The notes under the pieces are model-generated. The model did not search any database. It was not told the DNA's origin and saw only the letters and a program-made list of their open reading frames with translations. The position numbers and the translations under genes are program-made. Source: Shewanella gelidii (GTDB lineage: Bacteria; Pseudomonadota; Gammaproteobacteria; Enterobacterales; Shewanellaceae). Taken from it: a stretch of 36,545 nucleotides of DNA. Shown one piece after another: positions 17,754 through 27,276 of the stretch; the stretch's first letter is position 1, and each line of letters opens with the position of its first letter. The DNA is taken from contig NZ_BMPZ01000014.1 in NCBI RefSeq assembly GCF_014647855.1, positions 1-36,545 of the forward strand. Direction: 5' to 3'.

Positions 17754-19802
17754 ATGGAATCTTCTGTCGTGAAAAGAATGAAAGTATATATGCAAAATAT
17801 TAGCAAGGTCATGTTGAGTGCGCTTTTACTGTGCGGCTTTATGCCAGAAGTGATCGCTGCCAACCGATTGGTTGATGTCAAATATCACAGTGTGGTTGAT
17901 CATCAGCTGGAGCTTGAATTGGTGTTTGAAAGCTCGTTAAAAGCACCGGTTATTGATTTAAAAGCTTCACCTGCCCAAATTCATTTGAGTTTTGAAGACA
18001 GTGTTTCGGGTCTTGCTAAAAATAGCATGCCGATAGATCAGGTCGGTGTGACTGACATTAGTACGAGTCAAAGCGATAATAACTTGAAGGTTCAGGTGAA
18101 TCTATCCAGTGTGAAACCGTATCAAGGCAAGGTACTTGGCAATACCTATCGTTTGACGATTAATGATGATGTTGTTGATCAAGCCACGAAATCATCCAAC
18201 CCATTTGTGAATGGGATTGATAATATTGATTTTCGTCGTACCGAAGAAGGTGGCGAGTTATTGGTATACCTTGAGAATGCCTCGGTTGCCGCGAATGTTG
18301 AGCAAGTTGGGTCAAAGCTTGAACTGAAACTTTACAATACCGATATTGGTTCAGATTTCTTATATGTTATGGATGTCCAAGACTTTGCTACACCAGTGAA
18401 GAGCTTTGAAACATTCAGAGAAGGCTCGGTAGCTCGGATTTTGGTTGAAGTCATTGGAAATTACGAATATGACTACAAGCAAGAAGACAAGTTGTTTCGT
18501 CTTAATATGAAGAAAGTCGCGAGAGTTAACGTTGCCAAAGAAGAGAAAAAATATACCGGTAAAACGCTATCTTTGAACTTCCAAAATATTTCGGTGCGAA
18601 CAGTACTGCAAATTATTGCGGATTATAATGATTTCAACTTAGTAACAAGTGACACTGTTGAAGGCAGCATTACGCTCCGCCTTGATGATGTACCATGGGA
18701 CCAAGCACTCGACCTTATTCTGCGAACCAAAGGCCTAGATAAGCGAATTGAGGGTAACATTTTGATGGTTGCCCCAAGTGAGGAACTTGCGATTCGTGAG
18801 AGTCAGGATCTTAAAAATCAGCAAGAAGTAAAAGAGTTAGCACCCTTGTACTCTGAGTACCTTCAAATCAATTATGCCAAAGCAATAGAAATTGCAGCCT
18901 TATTAAAGAGTGAAGGTTCTAGCCTGCTCTCATCTCGCGGCAGTGTCGCTGTAGACGAGCGGACGAACACTTTGCTTGTAAAAGATACGGCTGAAATCTT
19001 AGAAAACATTCACCGTTTGGTCGAAGTTTTAGATATTCCTATCCGCCAAGTGTTGATTGAGTCGCGGATGGTAACAGTAAAAGACAACGTATCTGAAGAT
19101 CTGGGTATTCGTTGGGGAATTACTGACCAGCAAAATGAGCTTGGTACTGCTGGTTCTTTAGAAGGTGCGCAGAGCATCGCGAATGGGGTTATACCAGCTA
19201 TTTCAGACCGTCTGAATGTTAATTTACCGTCAGCAGCGAGCAACGCAACAAGCATTGCTTTTCATGTTGCCAAGTTATCCGATGGTACGGTACTTGACTT
19301 AGAGCTCAGTGCGCTAGAAGCGGAAAATAAAGGTGAGATTATCGCCAGCCCGCGGATTACAACTTCGAACCAAAAGGCTGCTTATATCGAACAAGGTGTT
19401 GAGATCCCTTATGTAGAATCATCTTCCAGCGGCTCGACAACTGTAACGTTCAAAAAAGCTGTGCTTTCCTTACGGGTGACACCACAAATTACCCCAGACA
19501 ATCGCGTTATTTTGGATTTGGAAATCACGCAGGATTCTCGTGGTGAAACGGTTGACACACCAACAGGGCCAGCTGTCGCAATTGATACCCAGCGCATCGG
19601 TACTCAAGTGCTGGTGGATAATGGGGAAACAATTGTACTTGGTGGGATATACCAGCAGAATTTGATTAGTCGAGTGAGTAAGGTTCCGGTTCTTGGCGAT
19701 ATTCCGTTGGTTGGATTTTTGTTCAGAAATAGCTCTGACCAGAATGAACGTCAAGAGTTGCTTATTTTCGTCACACCGAAAATTGTGACTGAAGAAATAT
19801 AG
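17754..19802 (+). CDS. pilQ: Type IV pilus secretin PilQ
   Basis: A 682-aa outer-membrane secretin that forms the pilus exit channel. A signal peptide (about residues 1-36, ending EVIAA) precedes two AMIN domains (about 40-130 and 155-245) that bind peptidoglycan. Then come an STN/N0 domain (about 270-330), an N1/KH-like domain (about 355-430) and the C-terminal secretin β-domain with VPVLGDIPLVGFLF near the end. GAGGGA sits before the ATG. A second in-frame Met at residue 9 would leave an equally good signal peptide, so the exact start is uncertain. It closes the pil operon and is followed by a terminator. Confidence 0.96.
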   Translation: MESSVVKRMKVYMQNISKVMLSALLLCGFMPEVIAANRLVDVKYHSVVDHQLELELVFESSLKAPVIDLKASPAQIHLSFEDSVSGLAKNSMPIDQVGVTDISTSQSDNNLKVQVNLSSVKPYQGKVLGNTYRLTINDDVVDQATKSSNPFVNGIDNIDFRRTEEGGELLVYLENASVAANVEQVGSKLELKLYNTDIGSDFLYVMDVQDFATPVKSFETFREGSVARILVEVIGNYEYDYKQEDKLFRLNMKKVARVNVAKEEKKYTGKTLSLNFQNISVRTVLQIIADYNDFNLVTSDTVEGSITLRLDDVPWDQALDLILRTKGLDKRIEGNILMVAPSEELAIRESQDLKNQQEVKELAPLYSEYLQINYAKAIEIAALLKSEGSSLLSSRGSVAVDERTNTLLVKDTAEILENIHRLVEVLDIPIRQVLIESRMVTVKDNVSEDLGIRWGITDQQNELGTAGSLEGAQSIANGVIPAISDRLNVNLPSAASNATSIAFHVAKLSDGTVLDLELSALEAENKGEIIASPRITTSNQKAAYIEQGVEIPYVESSSSGSTTVTFKKAVLSLRVTPQITPDNRVILDLEITQDSRGETVDTPTGPAVAIDTQRIGTQVLVDNGETIVLGGIYQQNLISRVSKVPVLGDIPLVGFLFRNSSDQNERQELLIFVTPKIVTEEI

Positions 19803-19820
19803 CGTTTGATGCAATTTGTT

Positions 19821-19851
19821 AAGGCCAGCCTTTTACGGCTGGTCTTTTTAT
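19821..19851 (+). terminator. Rho-independent terminator of pilMNOPQ
   Basis: Stem GGCCAGCC (19823-19830) and GGCTGGTC (19837-19844) with one G-T pair, loop TTTTAC, followed by TTTTTATTT. It separates pilQ from aroK, which then needs its own promoter within 19852-20013; none is obvious. Confidence 0.9.
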
Positions 19852-20013
19852 TTGGGACACATTTTCAAGTTAAATTTCTCTGAGTGCTTGCCATGAACCG
19901 TCTTATGCTGAGATAATCCCCGGTCAAGTCTCTATAGAGCAAGGTACAACAGGCCGGCTTGATCAATAAGTCGATATTAAGCAAACTTTTCATAAGATTC
20001 AGACGTACAACAA

Positions 20014-20529
20014 ATGGCTGAAAAACGTAATATTTTTCTGGTAGGCCCAATGGGCGCAGGTAAAAGCACTATAGGTCGCCATCTGGCGCAGATGCTTCAT
20101 TTAGAATTCCACGATTCAGATCAAGAGATTGAAAACCGTACAGGTGCTGATATTGCCTGGGTGTTTGATGTTGAAGGTGAAGAAGGTTTCCGTGTTCGGG
20201 AAGCGACTGTAATTTCCGATTTAACAGAGCGCCAAGGCATTGTCCTTGCGACAGGTGGGGGATCTGTACAAAGTAAAGATATCCGCAACTACCTATCGGC
20301 TCGCGGTATCGTGGTGTATCTCGAAACAACAATTGACAAGCAAGTGGCACGTACACAGCGTGATAAACGTCGTCCTTTGCTACAGGTAGATGATCCTCGT
20401 GAGGTATTGGAAAATCTAGCTGAAGTACGTAATCCTTTGTACGAAGAAATCGCTGATGTCGTCGTTAAGACTGATGAGCAAAGTGCCAAAGTGGTTGCAA
20501 ACCAAATTATCGATAAACTAGGCTTTTAG
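20014..20529 (+). CDS. aroK: Shikimate kinase I
   Basis: A 171-aa P-loop kinase (E. coli 173) that phosphorylates shikimate to shikimate 3-phosphate. The Walker A loop GPMGAGKS is at residues 11-18, shikimate-binding Asp is in DSDQEIE (about 34-40), GGG of ATGGGSV binds the substrate, and the LID contains RDKRRPLL. There is almost no Shine-Dalgarno sequence before the ATG, so the start rests on homology ([12 protein letters not shown]). It is followed by aroB after 9 bp, the usual aroKB operon. Confidence 0.97.
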   Translation: MAEKRNIFLVGPMGAGKSTIGRHLAQMLHLEFHDSDQEIENRTGADIAWVFDVEGEEGFRVREATVISDLTERQGIVLATGGGSVQSKDIRNYLSARGIVVYLETTIDKQVARTQRDKRRPLLQVDDPREVLENLAEVRNPLYEEIADVVVKTDEQSAKVVANQIIDKLGF

Positions 20530-20538
20530 GTAGAGTTA

Positions 20539-21615
20539 ATGAAGCAAATTCAGGTTGATTTAAGTGAGCGCAGTTATCCCATTTTTATTGGCCAGAAGTT
20601 GTTATCGGAGAGCGAACATCTATCGTCCTATATCAAAGGGCGTAAAGTCCTTATCGTAACCAATGAAACGATCGCACCCTTGTATTTAAAGCAAGCGTGT
20701 GATCTTTTTTTGCCTTTTTCTCAAGTAGAATCGGTCATCCTTCCCGATGGAGAACAGTTTAAAGACTTGACCCATCTCGATCTGATCTTTACTGCTTTGC
20801 TTGAAAAAAATTTCGCTAGAGATGCAATACTCGTCGCACTAGGCGGCGGTGTGATCGGTGATATGACAGGCTTTGCTGCTGCCAGTTATCAACGGGGTGT
20901 CGAATTTTTGCAAATTCCAACAACCTTGCTATCACAAGTCGACTCATCAGTGGGCGGCAAAACTGCAGTGAATCATGAGTTGGGTAAGAACATGATTGGC
21001 GCCTTTCACCAACCTAAAGTCGTTCTAATTGATACAAATTGCCTCGATACGTTAGACGCTCGAGAGTTTGCTGCGGGTATGGCTGAGGTCATCAAGTATG
21101 GAATTATTTGGGATAGCAATTTTTTTGAGTGGCTTGAGCAAAATGTTCAACCTTTGCTAGCTTTGGACAAAGAGGTTTTAGCCTACGCAATTGCGCGCTG
21201 TTGTGAAATCAAGGCCGAAGTCGTGGCGGAAGATGAAACAGAGCGTGGTGTGCGAGCACTGTTAAATCTTGGCCATACCTTTGGTCATGCGATTGAAGCT
21301 GAAATGGGTTATGGACAATGGTTGCATGGTGAAGCCGTCGCTGCTGGCATGGTACTTGCTGCACTTACTTCTGTAGAAATGAATTTGATTGATGAGTCAA
21401 TTGTTTGTCGAATTGTGCGTTTACTTGAAGCGTTCAATTTGCCAACCAAAGCCCCAGAATCAATGGATTTTGAAAGCTTTATTAAGCATATGCGCCGTGA
21501 TAAAAAAGTTCTTGCTGGTCAGCTTAGACTCGTATTGCCTACGGCATTAGGGCAGGCTGAAGTCTTTGGCAAAGTGGATGATTCACTCTTGGAGCAAGTT
21601 ATCACCAGCGCATAG
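20539..21615 (+). CDS. aroB: 3-dehydroquinate synthase
   Basis: A 358-aa NAD- and metal-dependent enzyme converting DAHP to 3-dehydroquinate, the second shikimate step. [11 protein letters not shown] is the NAD-binding glycine loop, and [11 protein letters not shown] and [11 protein letters not shown] are substrate segments. Metal ligands are in AEVIKYG (Glu), [12 protein letters not shown] (His) and WLHGEAV (His). AGGTAGAG precedes the ATG. It sits between aroK and damX, as in E. coli and Shewanella, and translation of the following damX may depend on it. Confidence 0.97.
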   Translation: MKQIQVDLSERSYPIFIGQKLLSESEHLSSYIKGRKVLIVTNETIAPLYLKQACDLFLPFSQVESVILPDGEQFKDLTHLDLIFTALLEKNFARDAILVALGGGVIGDMTGFAAASYQRGVEFLQIPTTLLSQVDSSVGGKTAVNHELGKNMIGAFHQPKVVLIDTNCLDTLDAREFAAGMAEVIKYGIIWDSNFFEWLEQNVQPLLALDKEVLAYAIARCCEIKAEVVAEDETERGVRALLNLGHTFGHAIEAEMGYGQWLHGEAVAAGMVLAALTSVEMNLIDESIVCRIVRLLEAFNLPTKAPESMDFESFIKHMRRDKKVLAGQLRLVLPTALGQAEVFGKVDDSLLEQVITSA

Positions 21616-21632
21616 CGTTTTTGGTGAAATGA

Positions 21633-23183
21633 GTGGAAGACAATAATTTAGCCTTACTACCCAGTCAGGAATCACTTCTGCAGCGATTGCTTCATATTGC
21701 GAGTTATAGCGAACAGCTTAAGGTTGTTTGTGGTCCTTCAGGTAGCGGTAAATCCAGCGTTGTTACAGCCCTTGTGAATGAGCTCGATGAGTTCAATTCA
21801 GCTTTGGTCGTTTGCCCTCTAAATGCTGATGATGCTGAAATTCGCCGCAAAGTTCTCGTCCAATTGCTGCACGATCCACTATTTGACGATGAAGTTTCAC
21901 TTGCTGAAACGATGCTCAGAGTGAGCGACGGCCTGACTAAACCTATCCATATTGTTATCGATGACGCCCATTTTATGTCTTCAGGGTTATGGGCTGAATG
22001 TCTAGTGTTGAGCCAGGTGCAGTGTGCTGGCAAACCCATATCCATAACGTTAACCGCTGACGCAGATTATGTGCTTCCACTCATGAATCAACTTGCCAGT
22101 GGCTCGAAAGAATTGATCCTCCCTATTGCCATAGATTCACTTTCGCTTGCCGAAAGAGAGGGGCTTTATTTTGGCTTGTTAAGTCGAACTGAAGCGTCTT
22201 TGTTTTTACCGCGAGACATCGTTAAACGTCAACTGGAGTCCCAGCAAGGAACTCCACAAGAAGTTGTGAATTTGCTCGAGCTGGCTTTGCATGGGGAGCA
22301 AAAAAAGGCGACCAAACCGGTTAAAATGATACTCAGCCTCGCTTTAATGGCCGTTTTAATCAGTGTTGGGTTGTATTACGGGTTGAGCGTTTCAGGGGGG
22401 GACCCCGAGCGCAGACAAGTCGTATTTGCGGCAACCAAAAAGTCTAGCGGGGATCTGCTAGCGACCTATGGTCGTAAGCTGCTGGATAATTATTGGCTAG
22501 AGCGCCATGAAACCGCGCTATTGCAGAGTAAAAATAAAGTAACTCAATCTAAATCATCGGCAGACAAACTAGGCGTCTCACTTATTGTTACCAAACCGTT
22601 GAGACTAAAGCATTCGGTCACAAGCCCAGCAGAAGAAAGCCAGTCAAACAATGAAATACAGCCCAATTTAGTGGCTGAGACCGCGATCGACGAGACAATA
22701 CCAGACCTTACAGCGCAAGACGTGACCTCTGAGCAATTGCTGGATGCTAAAGCAGTACTTAGTACGCGTGTTGCACGAACATCCTCTCCTCCAGCAAAAG
22801 ATTTGAGAGCGTCTATTGAGCATGCACAAGAGCATCAAAGTGATCCCAAGGCAAATGTAGCGCGGCAGTTACAGAGTCAATTGAGCCCTAAAGAGAGCGT
22901 GAGTTATCAAGAGTACACCTTGCAGCTCGCTAAGCTTTCGCAGAAGAAATCGCTAGATTCAGTTTTGAGAGTCATCAAGGGGCAGCCAGATATCTTTGTG
23001 TTGAGACAAAAAGGCTACTATGTCGTGACACTGGGCAACTATAAAACTCGGGCTGAAGCCGAAGCTGGAATGCGGCGAATTACAAAGGTTTCTGCGTCTT
23101 TACAACCTTGGTTGCGTAAGTGGGAAGAGATTCAACAAATAGAGTTACAGAATCACTATCCAAACAATGAAATTGGGAAATAA
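21633..23183 (+). CDS. damX: DamX: AAA-type ATPase domain plus SPOR cell-division protein
   Basis: A 516-aa protein. The N-terminal cytoplasmic part is P-loop ATPase-like, with Walker A GPSGSGKS at 34-41 and a Walker B-like IVIDD at 107-111. One transmembrane helix lies at about 232-253. A long low-complexity periplasmic linker (about 255-430) leads to a C-terminal SPOR domain (about 435-510) that binds denuded septal peptidoglycan. The start is GTG 21633: the codon just before it is an in-frame TGA, so no earlier start is possible. E. coli DamX has the same TM-linker-SPOR plan, but I recall no intact Walker A there. It lies between aroB and dam, the standard location. The function is inferred to be at the division septum. 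Confidence 0.92.
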   Translation: MEDNNLALLPSQESLLQRLLHIASYSEQLKVVCGPSGSGKSSVVTALVNELDEFNSALVVCPLNADDAEIRRKVLVQLLHDPLFDDEVSLAETMLRVSDGLTKPIHIVIDDAHFMSSGLWAECLVLSQVQCAGKPISITLTADADYVLPLMNQLASGSKELILPIAIDSLSLAEREGLYFGLLSRTEASLFLPRDIVKRQLESQQGTPQEVVNLLELALHGEQKKATKPVKMILSLALMAVLISVGLYYGLSVSGGDPERRQVVFAATKKSSGDLLATYGRKLLDNYWLERHETALLQSKNKVTQSKSSADKLGVSLIVTKPLRLKHSVTSPAEESQSNNEIQPNLVAETAIDETIPDLTAQDVTSEQLLDAKAVLSTRVARTSSPPAKDLRASIEHAQEHQSDPKANVARQLQSQLSPKESVSYQEYTLQLAKLSQKKSLDSVLRVIKGQPDIFVLRQKGYYVVTLGNYKTRAEAEAGMRRITKVSASLQPWLRKWEEIQQIELQNHYPNNEIGK

Positions 23184-23231
23184 ACAAAGTACAATCATTG
23201 CCTTCGGTTTTAAGTATTCAATCAATTATAA

Positions 23232-24071
23232 ATGAAGAAAAAACAAAGGGCCTTTTTGAAGTGGGCTGGCGGTAAATATAAGTTGGTTGATGCTTTGTCT
23301 CGTCACTTGCCTGAAGGTAAGCGTCTTGTCGAGCCGTTTGTGGGTGCGGGTTCAGTGTTTTTGAATACCGATTATGACGAGTACCTACTCTGCGATATAA
23401 ATTTGGATTTGATTAATCTTTATAAAATTGTCCAAAAAGAGCCTGAAAAATATATTGCCGCAGCTAAAGCCTTATTTGTTCCGGAAAAGAATAACAAAGA
23501 GGCCTATTACCAAATCCGTACCGAGTTTAATCAAACCAAAGATCCTTTTATACGATCAGTCTATTTCTTATATATGAACCGCCATGGATTTAATGGCTTG
23601 TGTCGTTACAACAAAAAGGGTGGCTTCAATGTGCCGTTTGGGTCGTATAAAAAGCCGTATTTCCCTGAAAAAGAAATTCTAGCCTTCTCAGAGAAGTCTC
23701 AAAAAGCAGTGTTTAAGTGCATTGGCTATGAGCAAGCATTTGAGCAAACAGAATTTGGTGATGTCATTTATTGTGACCCGCCTTATGCGCCACTTTCAAC
23801 AACAGCTAGCTTTACCACTTATGTTGGCGCAGGTTTTAGTTTGGATGATCAGGCCTTGTTAGCACGGCACTCACGCCATACTGCTCTTGATCGGCAGATC
23901 CCTGTACTTATTAGTAATCATGATATCCCGTTAACTCGAGAGTTATATCATGGTGCTAAATTTGACACGATTTCCGTGCAACGCAACATTAGTCAAAAAG
24001 GTTCGGGGCGAGTGAAAGTTGATGAACTGATTGCTCTCTATGACGAGACTTATCACGCCGAAAATGATTAA
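23232..24071 (+). CDS. dam: DNA adenine methylase Dam (GATC)
   Basis: A 279-aa alpha-class N6-adenine methyltransferase (E. coli 278). KWAGGK at residues 10-15 and the SAM-binding FVGAGS at 36-41 are motif I regions, and the catalytic DPPY is at 182-185. The context (aroKB-damX-dam-rpe) marks it as the housekeeping Dam that guides mismatch repair and replication timing, not a restriction partner. No Shine-Dalgarno sequence is visible before the ATG (ATTATAAATG), so expression may depend on the upstream transcript. It converges on the DUF2970 gene with a 19-bp gap. Confidence 0.97.
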   Translation: MKKKQRAFLKWAGGKYKLVDALSRHLPEGKRLVEPFVGAGSVFLNTDYDEYLLCDINLDLINLYKIVQKEPEKYIAAAKALFVPEKNNKEAYYQIRTEFNQTKDPFIRSVYFLYMNRHGFNGLCRYNKKGGFNVPFGSYKKPYFPEKEILAFSEKSQKAVFKCIGYEQAFEQTEFGDVIYCDPPYAPLSTTASFTTYVGAGFSLDDQALLARHSRHTALDRQIPVLISNHDIPLTRELYHGAKFDTISVQRNISQKGSGRVKVDELIALYDETYHAEND

Positions 24072-24085
24072 GTTTAGTTAGGAGT

Positions 24086-24111
24086 GTCTGCTACGAAAGT
24101 ACGTAGTAGAC
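24086..24111. other. Hairpin at the dam/DUF2970 convergent junction
   Basis: GTCTGCTACG (24086-24095) pairs with CGTAGTAGAC (24102-24111), a 10-bp stem with one G-T pair and a 6-nt loop. It includes the last codons and stop of the minus-strand gene. There is no T-run on either side, so terminator activity is uncertain. Confidence 0.4.
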
Positions 24112-24270
24112 AATTACCACTAAGCAGAGCACCAGTGCCACGGCCAATATGATACCCGCAATAATAAAAGGCAGTGGAGAGTCGTGATTGAAATCTCGCA
24201 CTCGATTACTTTCTTTTTGAACGCCAAAAAAAGCAGCAAGTGTGCTGCTTAATACCTGCCAAAAGTCCAT
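24091..24270 (-). CDS. DUF2970 small membrane protein, 59 aa
   Basis: A short gene of 59 codons. The N-terminal half carries LSSTLAAFFGVQKESNR and then RDF, which match my memory of the DUF2970 pattern (a helix with AAFFGVQ, then an RDF motif). Residues about 34-57 form a single hydrophobic transmembrane helix ending just before the C terminus. Its ATG directly abuts the TAA of the upstream minus-strand gene (TAAATG), so it is very likely cotranslated with it. The function of the family is unknown. The same small gene occurs near dam in Shewanella as far as I recall. Confidence 0.82.
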   Translation of the reverse strand: MDFWQVLSSTLAAFFGVQKESNRVRDFNHDSPLPFIIAGIILAVALVLCLVVIVYYVLS

Positions 24271-24615
24271 TTAGTACTGGCTGTCAGGACTTGCTGAAGG
24301 AATTTCTTCTAGAGGACGGTCTTGGTGACCAGATAGCAATTCGACTAAATCAACAAAATGAAATTGATTTGAATTGTTGTTTCCGACGAGCCAAGTTTTC
24401 CAGCTTAATTCTGTTTTTTCTGCACACCTGTTTTTTGGGTGACTAGCAGGTAAGCTTTTGTCGTAGCTGGCATTTGCATCGCAAACACAGGCTGCGGTTA
24501 GCTCGTCTTGAGCTTTATCTTGGAAGTTATAGGCACAAATGGCGACGAGTCCGGCGGCAATAGAGAGCATTGCAGCAGACTTGATATTGCTTCTGTTTTT
24601 GATGGTTCCGTTCAT
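24271..24615 (-). CDS. Hypothetical single-pass membrane protein, 114 aa
   Basis: I do not recognise this protein. ATG 24615 is chosen because GGAGGT lies 7 bp upstream; an earlier in-frame start would add 12 residues and remove this ribosome site from its normal place. Residues about 13-30 are hydrophobic (a signal anchor or signal peptide), followed by a polar part with Cys43 and Cys45 (CVC) and Cys64, which could form a disulfide outside the cytoplasm. It is first of a two-gene minus-strand unit with the DUF2970 gene, and a good -10 box lies upstream. It is probably a lineage-restricted protein of Shewanella relatives. Confidence 0.7.
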   Translation of the reverse strand: MNGTIKNRSNIKSAAMLSIAAGLVAICAYNFQDKAQDELTAACVCDANASYDKSLPASHPKNRCAEKTELSWKTWLVGNNNSNQFHFVDLVELLSGHQDRPLEEIPSASPDSQY

Positions 24616-24650
24616 CTCTAACCTCCGCGGCCTTTTGTGACTAGGAGCCA

Positions 24651-24656
24651 ATTATA
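24651..24656 (-). promoter_or_regulatory. -10 box of the two-gene unit upstream of rpe
   Basis: TATAAT on the minus strand, about 36 bp before the ATG at 24615. TTCAAA lies 16 bp further upstream as a weak -35 candidate. Confidence 0.5.
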
Positions 24657-24790
24657 GCAAATCAGACTAGATTTTGAACAAATTTTTCAGGTCAATAAAA
24701 CTAATCGGTGAAATCGCCGAATAGTGCTAGAGCAACTCGGGGAGTATAGGTAAAATAGCCGATTACTTAATCACAAGTTGCGAGTTTACC

Positions 24791-25465
24791 ATGCGTCCAT
24801 TTTTAATTGCTCCTTCCATCTTATCTGCAGACTTTGCCCGCCTTGGCGATGATGTTCAAGCTGTGCTTGATGCGGGTGCCGATGTTGTTCATTTTGATGT
24901 GATGGATAATCATTATGTTCCTAATCTAACGATTGGCCCTATGGTATGCCAAGCATTACGCGACTATGGCGTAACAGCAGATATTGATGTGCATTTGATG
25001 GTAAAACCAGTCGATCGCATTATTCCTGACTTTGTCAAAGCTGGCGCTTCAATTATTACATTTCATCCTGAGGCGACAGAACATTTAGATCGTAGCTTGC
25101 AACTTATCAAAGAATCCGGTTGTAAGGCGGGTTTAGTGTTTAATCCTGGCACACCACTTCACTACCTAGACCATGTAATGGATAAGCTTGATGTCATTCT
25201 ATTGATGTCAGTTAACCCAGGGTTCGGCGGCCAGTCATTCATTCCATCAACACTCGATAAACTTCGTCAGGTAAAAGCGCGTATCGAAGCGAGCGGTCGC
25301 GATATTCGTTTGCAAGTTGATGGTGGGGTGAAGGTTGATAATATCGGTGAAATAGCTGCTGCAGGAGCGGATATGTTTGTGGCTGGATCCGCCATCTTTA
25401 ATCAGCCTGATTATAAGGCCGTTATTGATGATATGCGTCTAGAGCTTGCCAAGATAGATGCATAA
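24791..25465 (+). CDS. rpe: Ribulose-phosphate 3-epimerase
   Basis: A 224-aa TIM-barrel enzyme (E. coli 225) interconverting ribulose 5-phosphate and xylulose 5-phosphate in the pentose phosphate pathway. The first strand reads [13 protein letters not shown], the metal-binding [12 protein letters not shown] follows, and [11 protein letters not shown] and QVDGGV are the remaining active-site strands (Asp in VDGGV is catalytic). Its ribosome site is weak (GTTGCGAG). gph begins 19 bp downstream and trpS after that, the same order as in E. coli. Confidence 0.97.
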   Translation: MRPFLIAPSILSADFARLGDDVQAVLDAGADVVHFDVMDNHYVPNLTIGPMVCQALRDYGVTADIDVHLMVKPVDRIIPDFVKAGASIITFHPEATEHLDRSLQLIKESGCKAGLVFNPGTPLHYLDHVMDKLDVILLMSVNPGFGGQSFIPSTLDKLRQVKARIEASGRDIRLQVDGGVKVDNIGEIAAAGADMFVAGSAIFNQPDYKAVIDDMRLELAKIDA

Positions 25466-25484
25466 CTCATAGGAATAATTATAC

Positions 25485-26180
25485 GTGAACCATCAGCCCA
25501 ATAGAATTTGCGCCATCGCTTTTGATTTAGACGGTACCCTAGTTGACAGCGTGCCGGATCTTGCCGTAGCTGTTCAAGAAACTTTGGCGTCCTTAGGGTT
25601 TGACAAGTGTACAGAGCAGCAAGTTCGTGGCTGGGTTGGTAATGGTGCAAAAAAGCTGATGGCGCGCGCATTATTTTGGGCGAGTGGTAAAGAGGCCGAT
25701 AGCCAACAGCTCCAGCAAGTCATGCCCATTTTTATGGATAATTATCAACGCTATCTTCACCAGCATAGCCGACTGTATGCCGGTGTTGCAGAGACGATCG
25801 CCGAACTTCATAAGCAAGGCTACAAAATGGCAGTGGTGACGAATAAACCCTATCAATTTGCCGTGCCTTTAATTGAAGCGTTTGAGTTGCAGTCATATTT
25901 CGAACTCATATTGGGCGGGGATACGCTTGCTAAAATGAAACCGGATCCAATGCCGCTGCAGTACCTTATAGAGCGCTGGGGATTGTCAGAAGCGCAAATG
26001 CTGATGGTGGGTGATTCCAAAAATGACATTATTGCAGCGAAATCAGCAGGGATCGCGTCAATTGGCTTGACCTATGGCTACAACTACGGTGAAGATATTG
26101 GGCTGGCTGAGCCAAACGCAGTATGTCAGCAATTTAATCAAGTATTATCATGGCTTGCTACAGAGCCTGTGACGTTATAA
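25485..26180 (+). CDS. gph: Phosphoglycolate phosphatase
   Basis: A 231-aa HAD-superfamily phosphatase that hydrolyses 2-phosphoglycolate, a product of DNA 3'-end repair and oxidative damage. The nucleophile motif FDLDGTL is at about 13-19 (Asp14), motif II is VVTNK, and motif IV is GDSKND. The start is GTG with TAGGA about 10 bp upstream; there is no better ATG nearby. It sits between rpe and trpS, an order that distinguishes Gph from other HAD phosphatases of similar length. Confidence 0.94.
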   Translation: MNHQPNRICAIAFDLDGTLVDSVPDLAVAVQETLASLGFDKCTEQQVRGWVGNGAKKLMARALFWASGKEADSQQLQQVMPIFMDNYQRYLHQHSRLYAGVAETIAELHKQGYKMAVVTNKPYQFAVPLIEAFELQSYFELILGGDTLAKMKPDPMPLQYLIERWGLSEAQMLMVGDSKNDIIAAKSAGIASIGLTYGYNYGEDIGLAEPNAVCQQFNQVLSWLATEPVTL

Positions 26181-26201
26181 GTAATCGGAGTTTTGAACAT
26201 T

Positions 26202-27200
26202 ATGAGTAAACCCATTGTATTCAGCGGTGCCCAGCCGTCTGGTGAGTTATCCATAGGCAATTACATGGGCGCTTTGCGACAGTGGGTTGCGATGCAAGAA
26301 AGTCATGATTGCATTTACTGTGTGGTCGATCTGCATGCCATTACGGTGAGACAAGATCCTAAGCTTTTGCTCGAAGCCTGTTTAGATACGTTAGCACTTT
26401 ATCTTGCGGTTGGAATTGACCCTAAGAAAAGTACCATGTTTGTGCAGTCACATGTGCCACAGCATACCCAGCTTGCATGGGCACTGAATTGCTATACGCA
26501 AATGGGTGAGCTGAATCGCATGACTCAGTTTAAAGATAAGTCACAAAAGCATGCCAGTAATATTAACGTCGGCTTATTTGGCTACCCTGTATTAATGGCG
26601 GCAGATATTTTGCTGTACCAAGCGAATGAAGTGCCTGTTGGCCAAGACCAAAAGCAGCACCTCGAATTAACGCGTGATATTGCGACGCGGTTTAATAATG
26701 CCTACGGCGACACTTTTACAGTGCCAGAGCCTTTCATCCCGCAGCTGGGGGCGAAGGTCATGTCGTTACAGGACCCGTTAAAGAAGATGTCGAAGTCTGA
26801 TGACAACCGTAATAACGTGATTGGCTTACTTGAAGATCCAAAAGCCATTATGAAGAAAATTAAAAAAGCAGTTACAGATAGCGAAGAGCCACCAGTCGTC
26901 CGATTTGATGTTGATGCCAAACCGGGTGTATCTAACCTTTTGAGTTTGATGTCAGGTGCAACAGGTCAAAGTATCGCAAGCTTAGAAACTGAGTTTGAAG
27001 GAAAGATGTATGGCCACCTGAAAGTCGCAACAGGTGATGCGGTTGTGTCGATGCTTGAGCCTTTACAGGCTCGGTTCAAAGAGTTCCGAGCTGATCGCGA
27101 ACTGCTGAATGCTGTGATGAAAGACGGTGCTGAACGAGCGAGTGCTCGCGCTGAAGTGACGCTAAAGCAAGTCTATGAGCGCATTGGTTTGCCAGTATAA
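26202..27200 (+). CDS. trpS: Tryptophanyl-tRNA synthetase
   Basis: A 332-aa class I aminoacyl-tRNA synthetase (E. coli 334). [18 protein letters not shown] carries the HIGH-equivalent SIGN at residues 17-20, and KKMSKSDDN is the KMSKS loop. A TTG at 26193 is in frame, but only 2 bp from CGGAG (26186-26190), while ATG 26202 is 11 bp away and gives the conserved MSKPIVFSG start. It is the last gene of the aroK-trpS run before a bidirectional terminator. Confidence 0.97.
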   Translation: MSKPIVFSGAQPSGELSIGNYMGALRQWVAMQESHDCIYCVVDLHAITVRQDPKLLLEACLDTLALYLAVGIDPKKSTMFVQSHVPQHTQLAWALNCYTQMGELNRMTQFKDKSQKHASNINVGLFGYPVLMAADILLYQANEVPVGQDQKQHLELTRDIATRFNNAYGDTFTVPEPFIPQLGAKVMSLQDPLKKMSKSDDNRNNVIGLLEDPKAIMKKIKKAVTDSEEPPVVRFDVDAKPGVSNLLSLMSGATGQSIASLETEFEGKMYGHLKVATGDAVVSMLEPLQARFKEFRADRELLNAVMKDGAERASARAEVTLKQVYERIGLPV

Positions 27201-27219
27201 CGTCAGCCTAAGACGCATT

Positions 27220-27249
27220 AAAAAACCGACCTATTAAGGTCGGTTTTTT
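27220..27249. terminator. Bidirectional terminator between trpS and dolP
   Basis: CCGACCT (27226-27232), loop ATTA, AGGTCGG (27237-27243), flanked by AAAAAA on the left and TTTTTT on the right. It serves trpS on the plus strand and dolP on the minus strand. Confidence 0.95.
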
Positions 27250-27276
27250 GTTGAATGATATTTAGCTGAATGGCAT

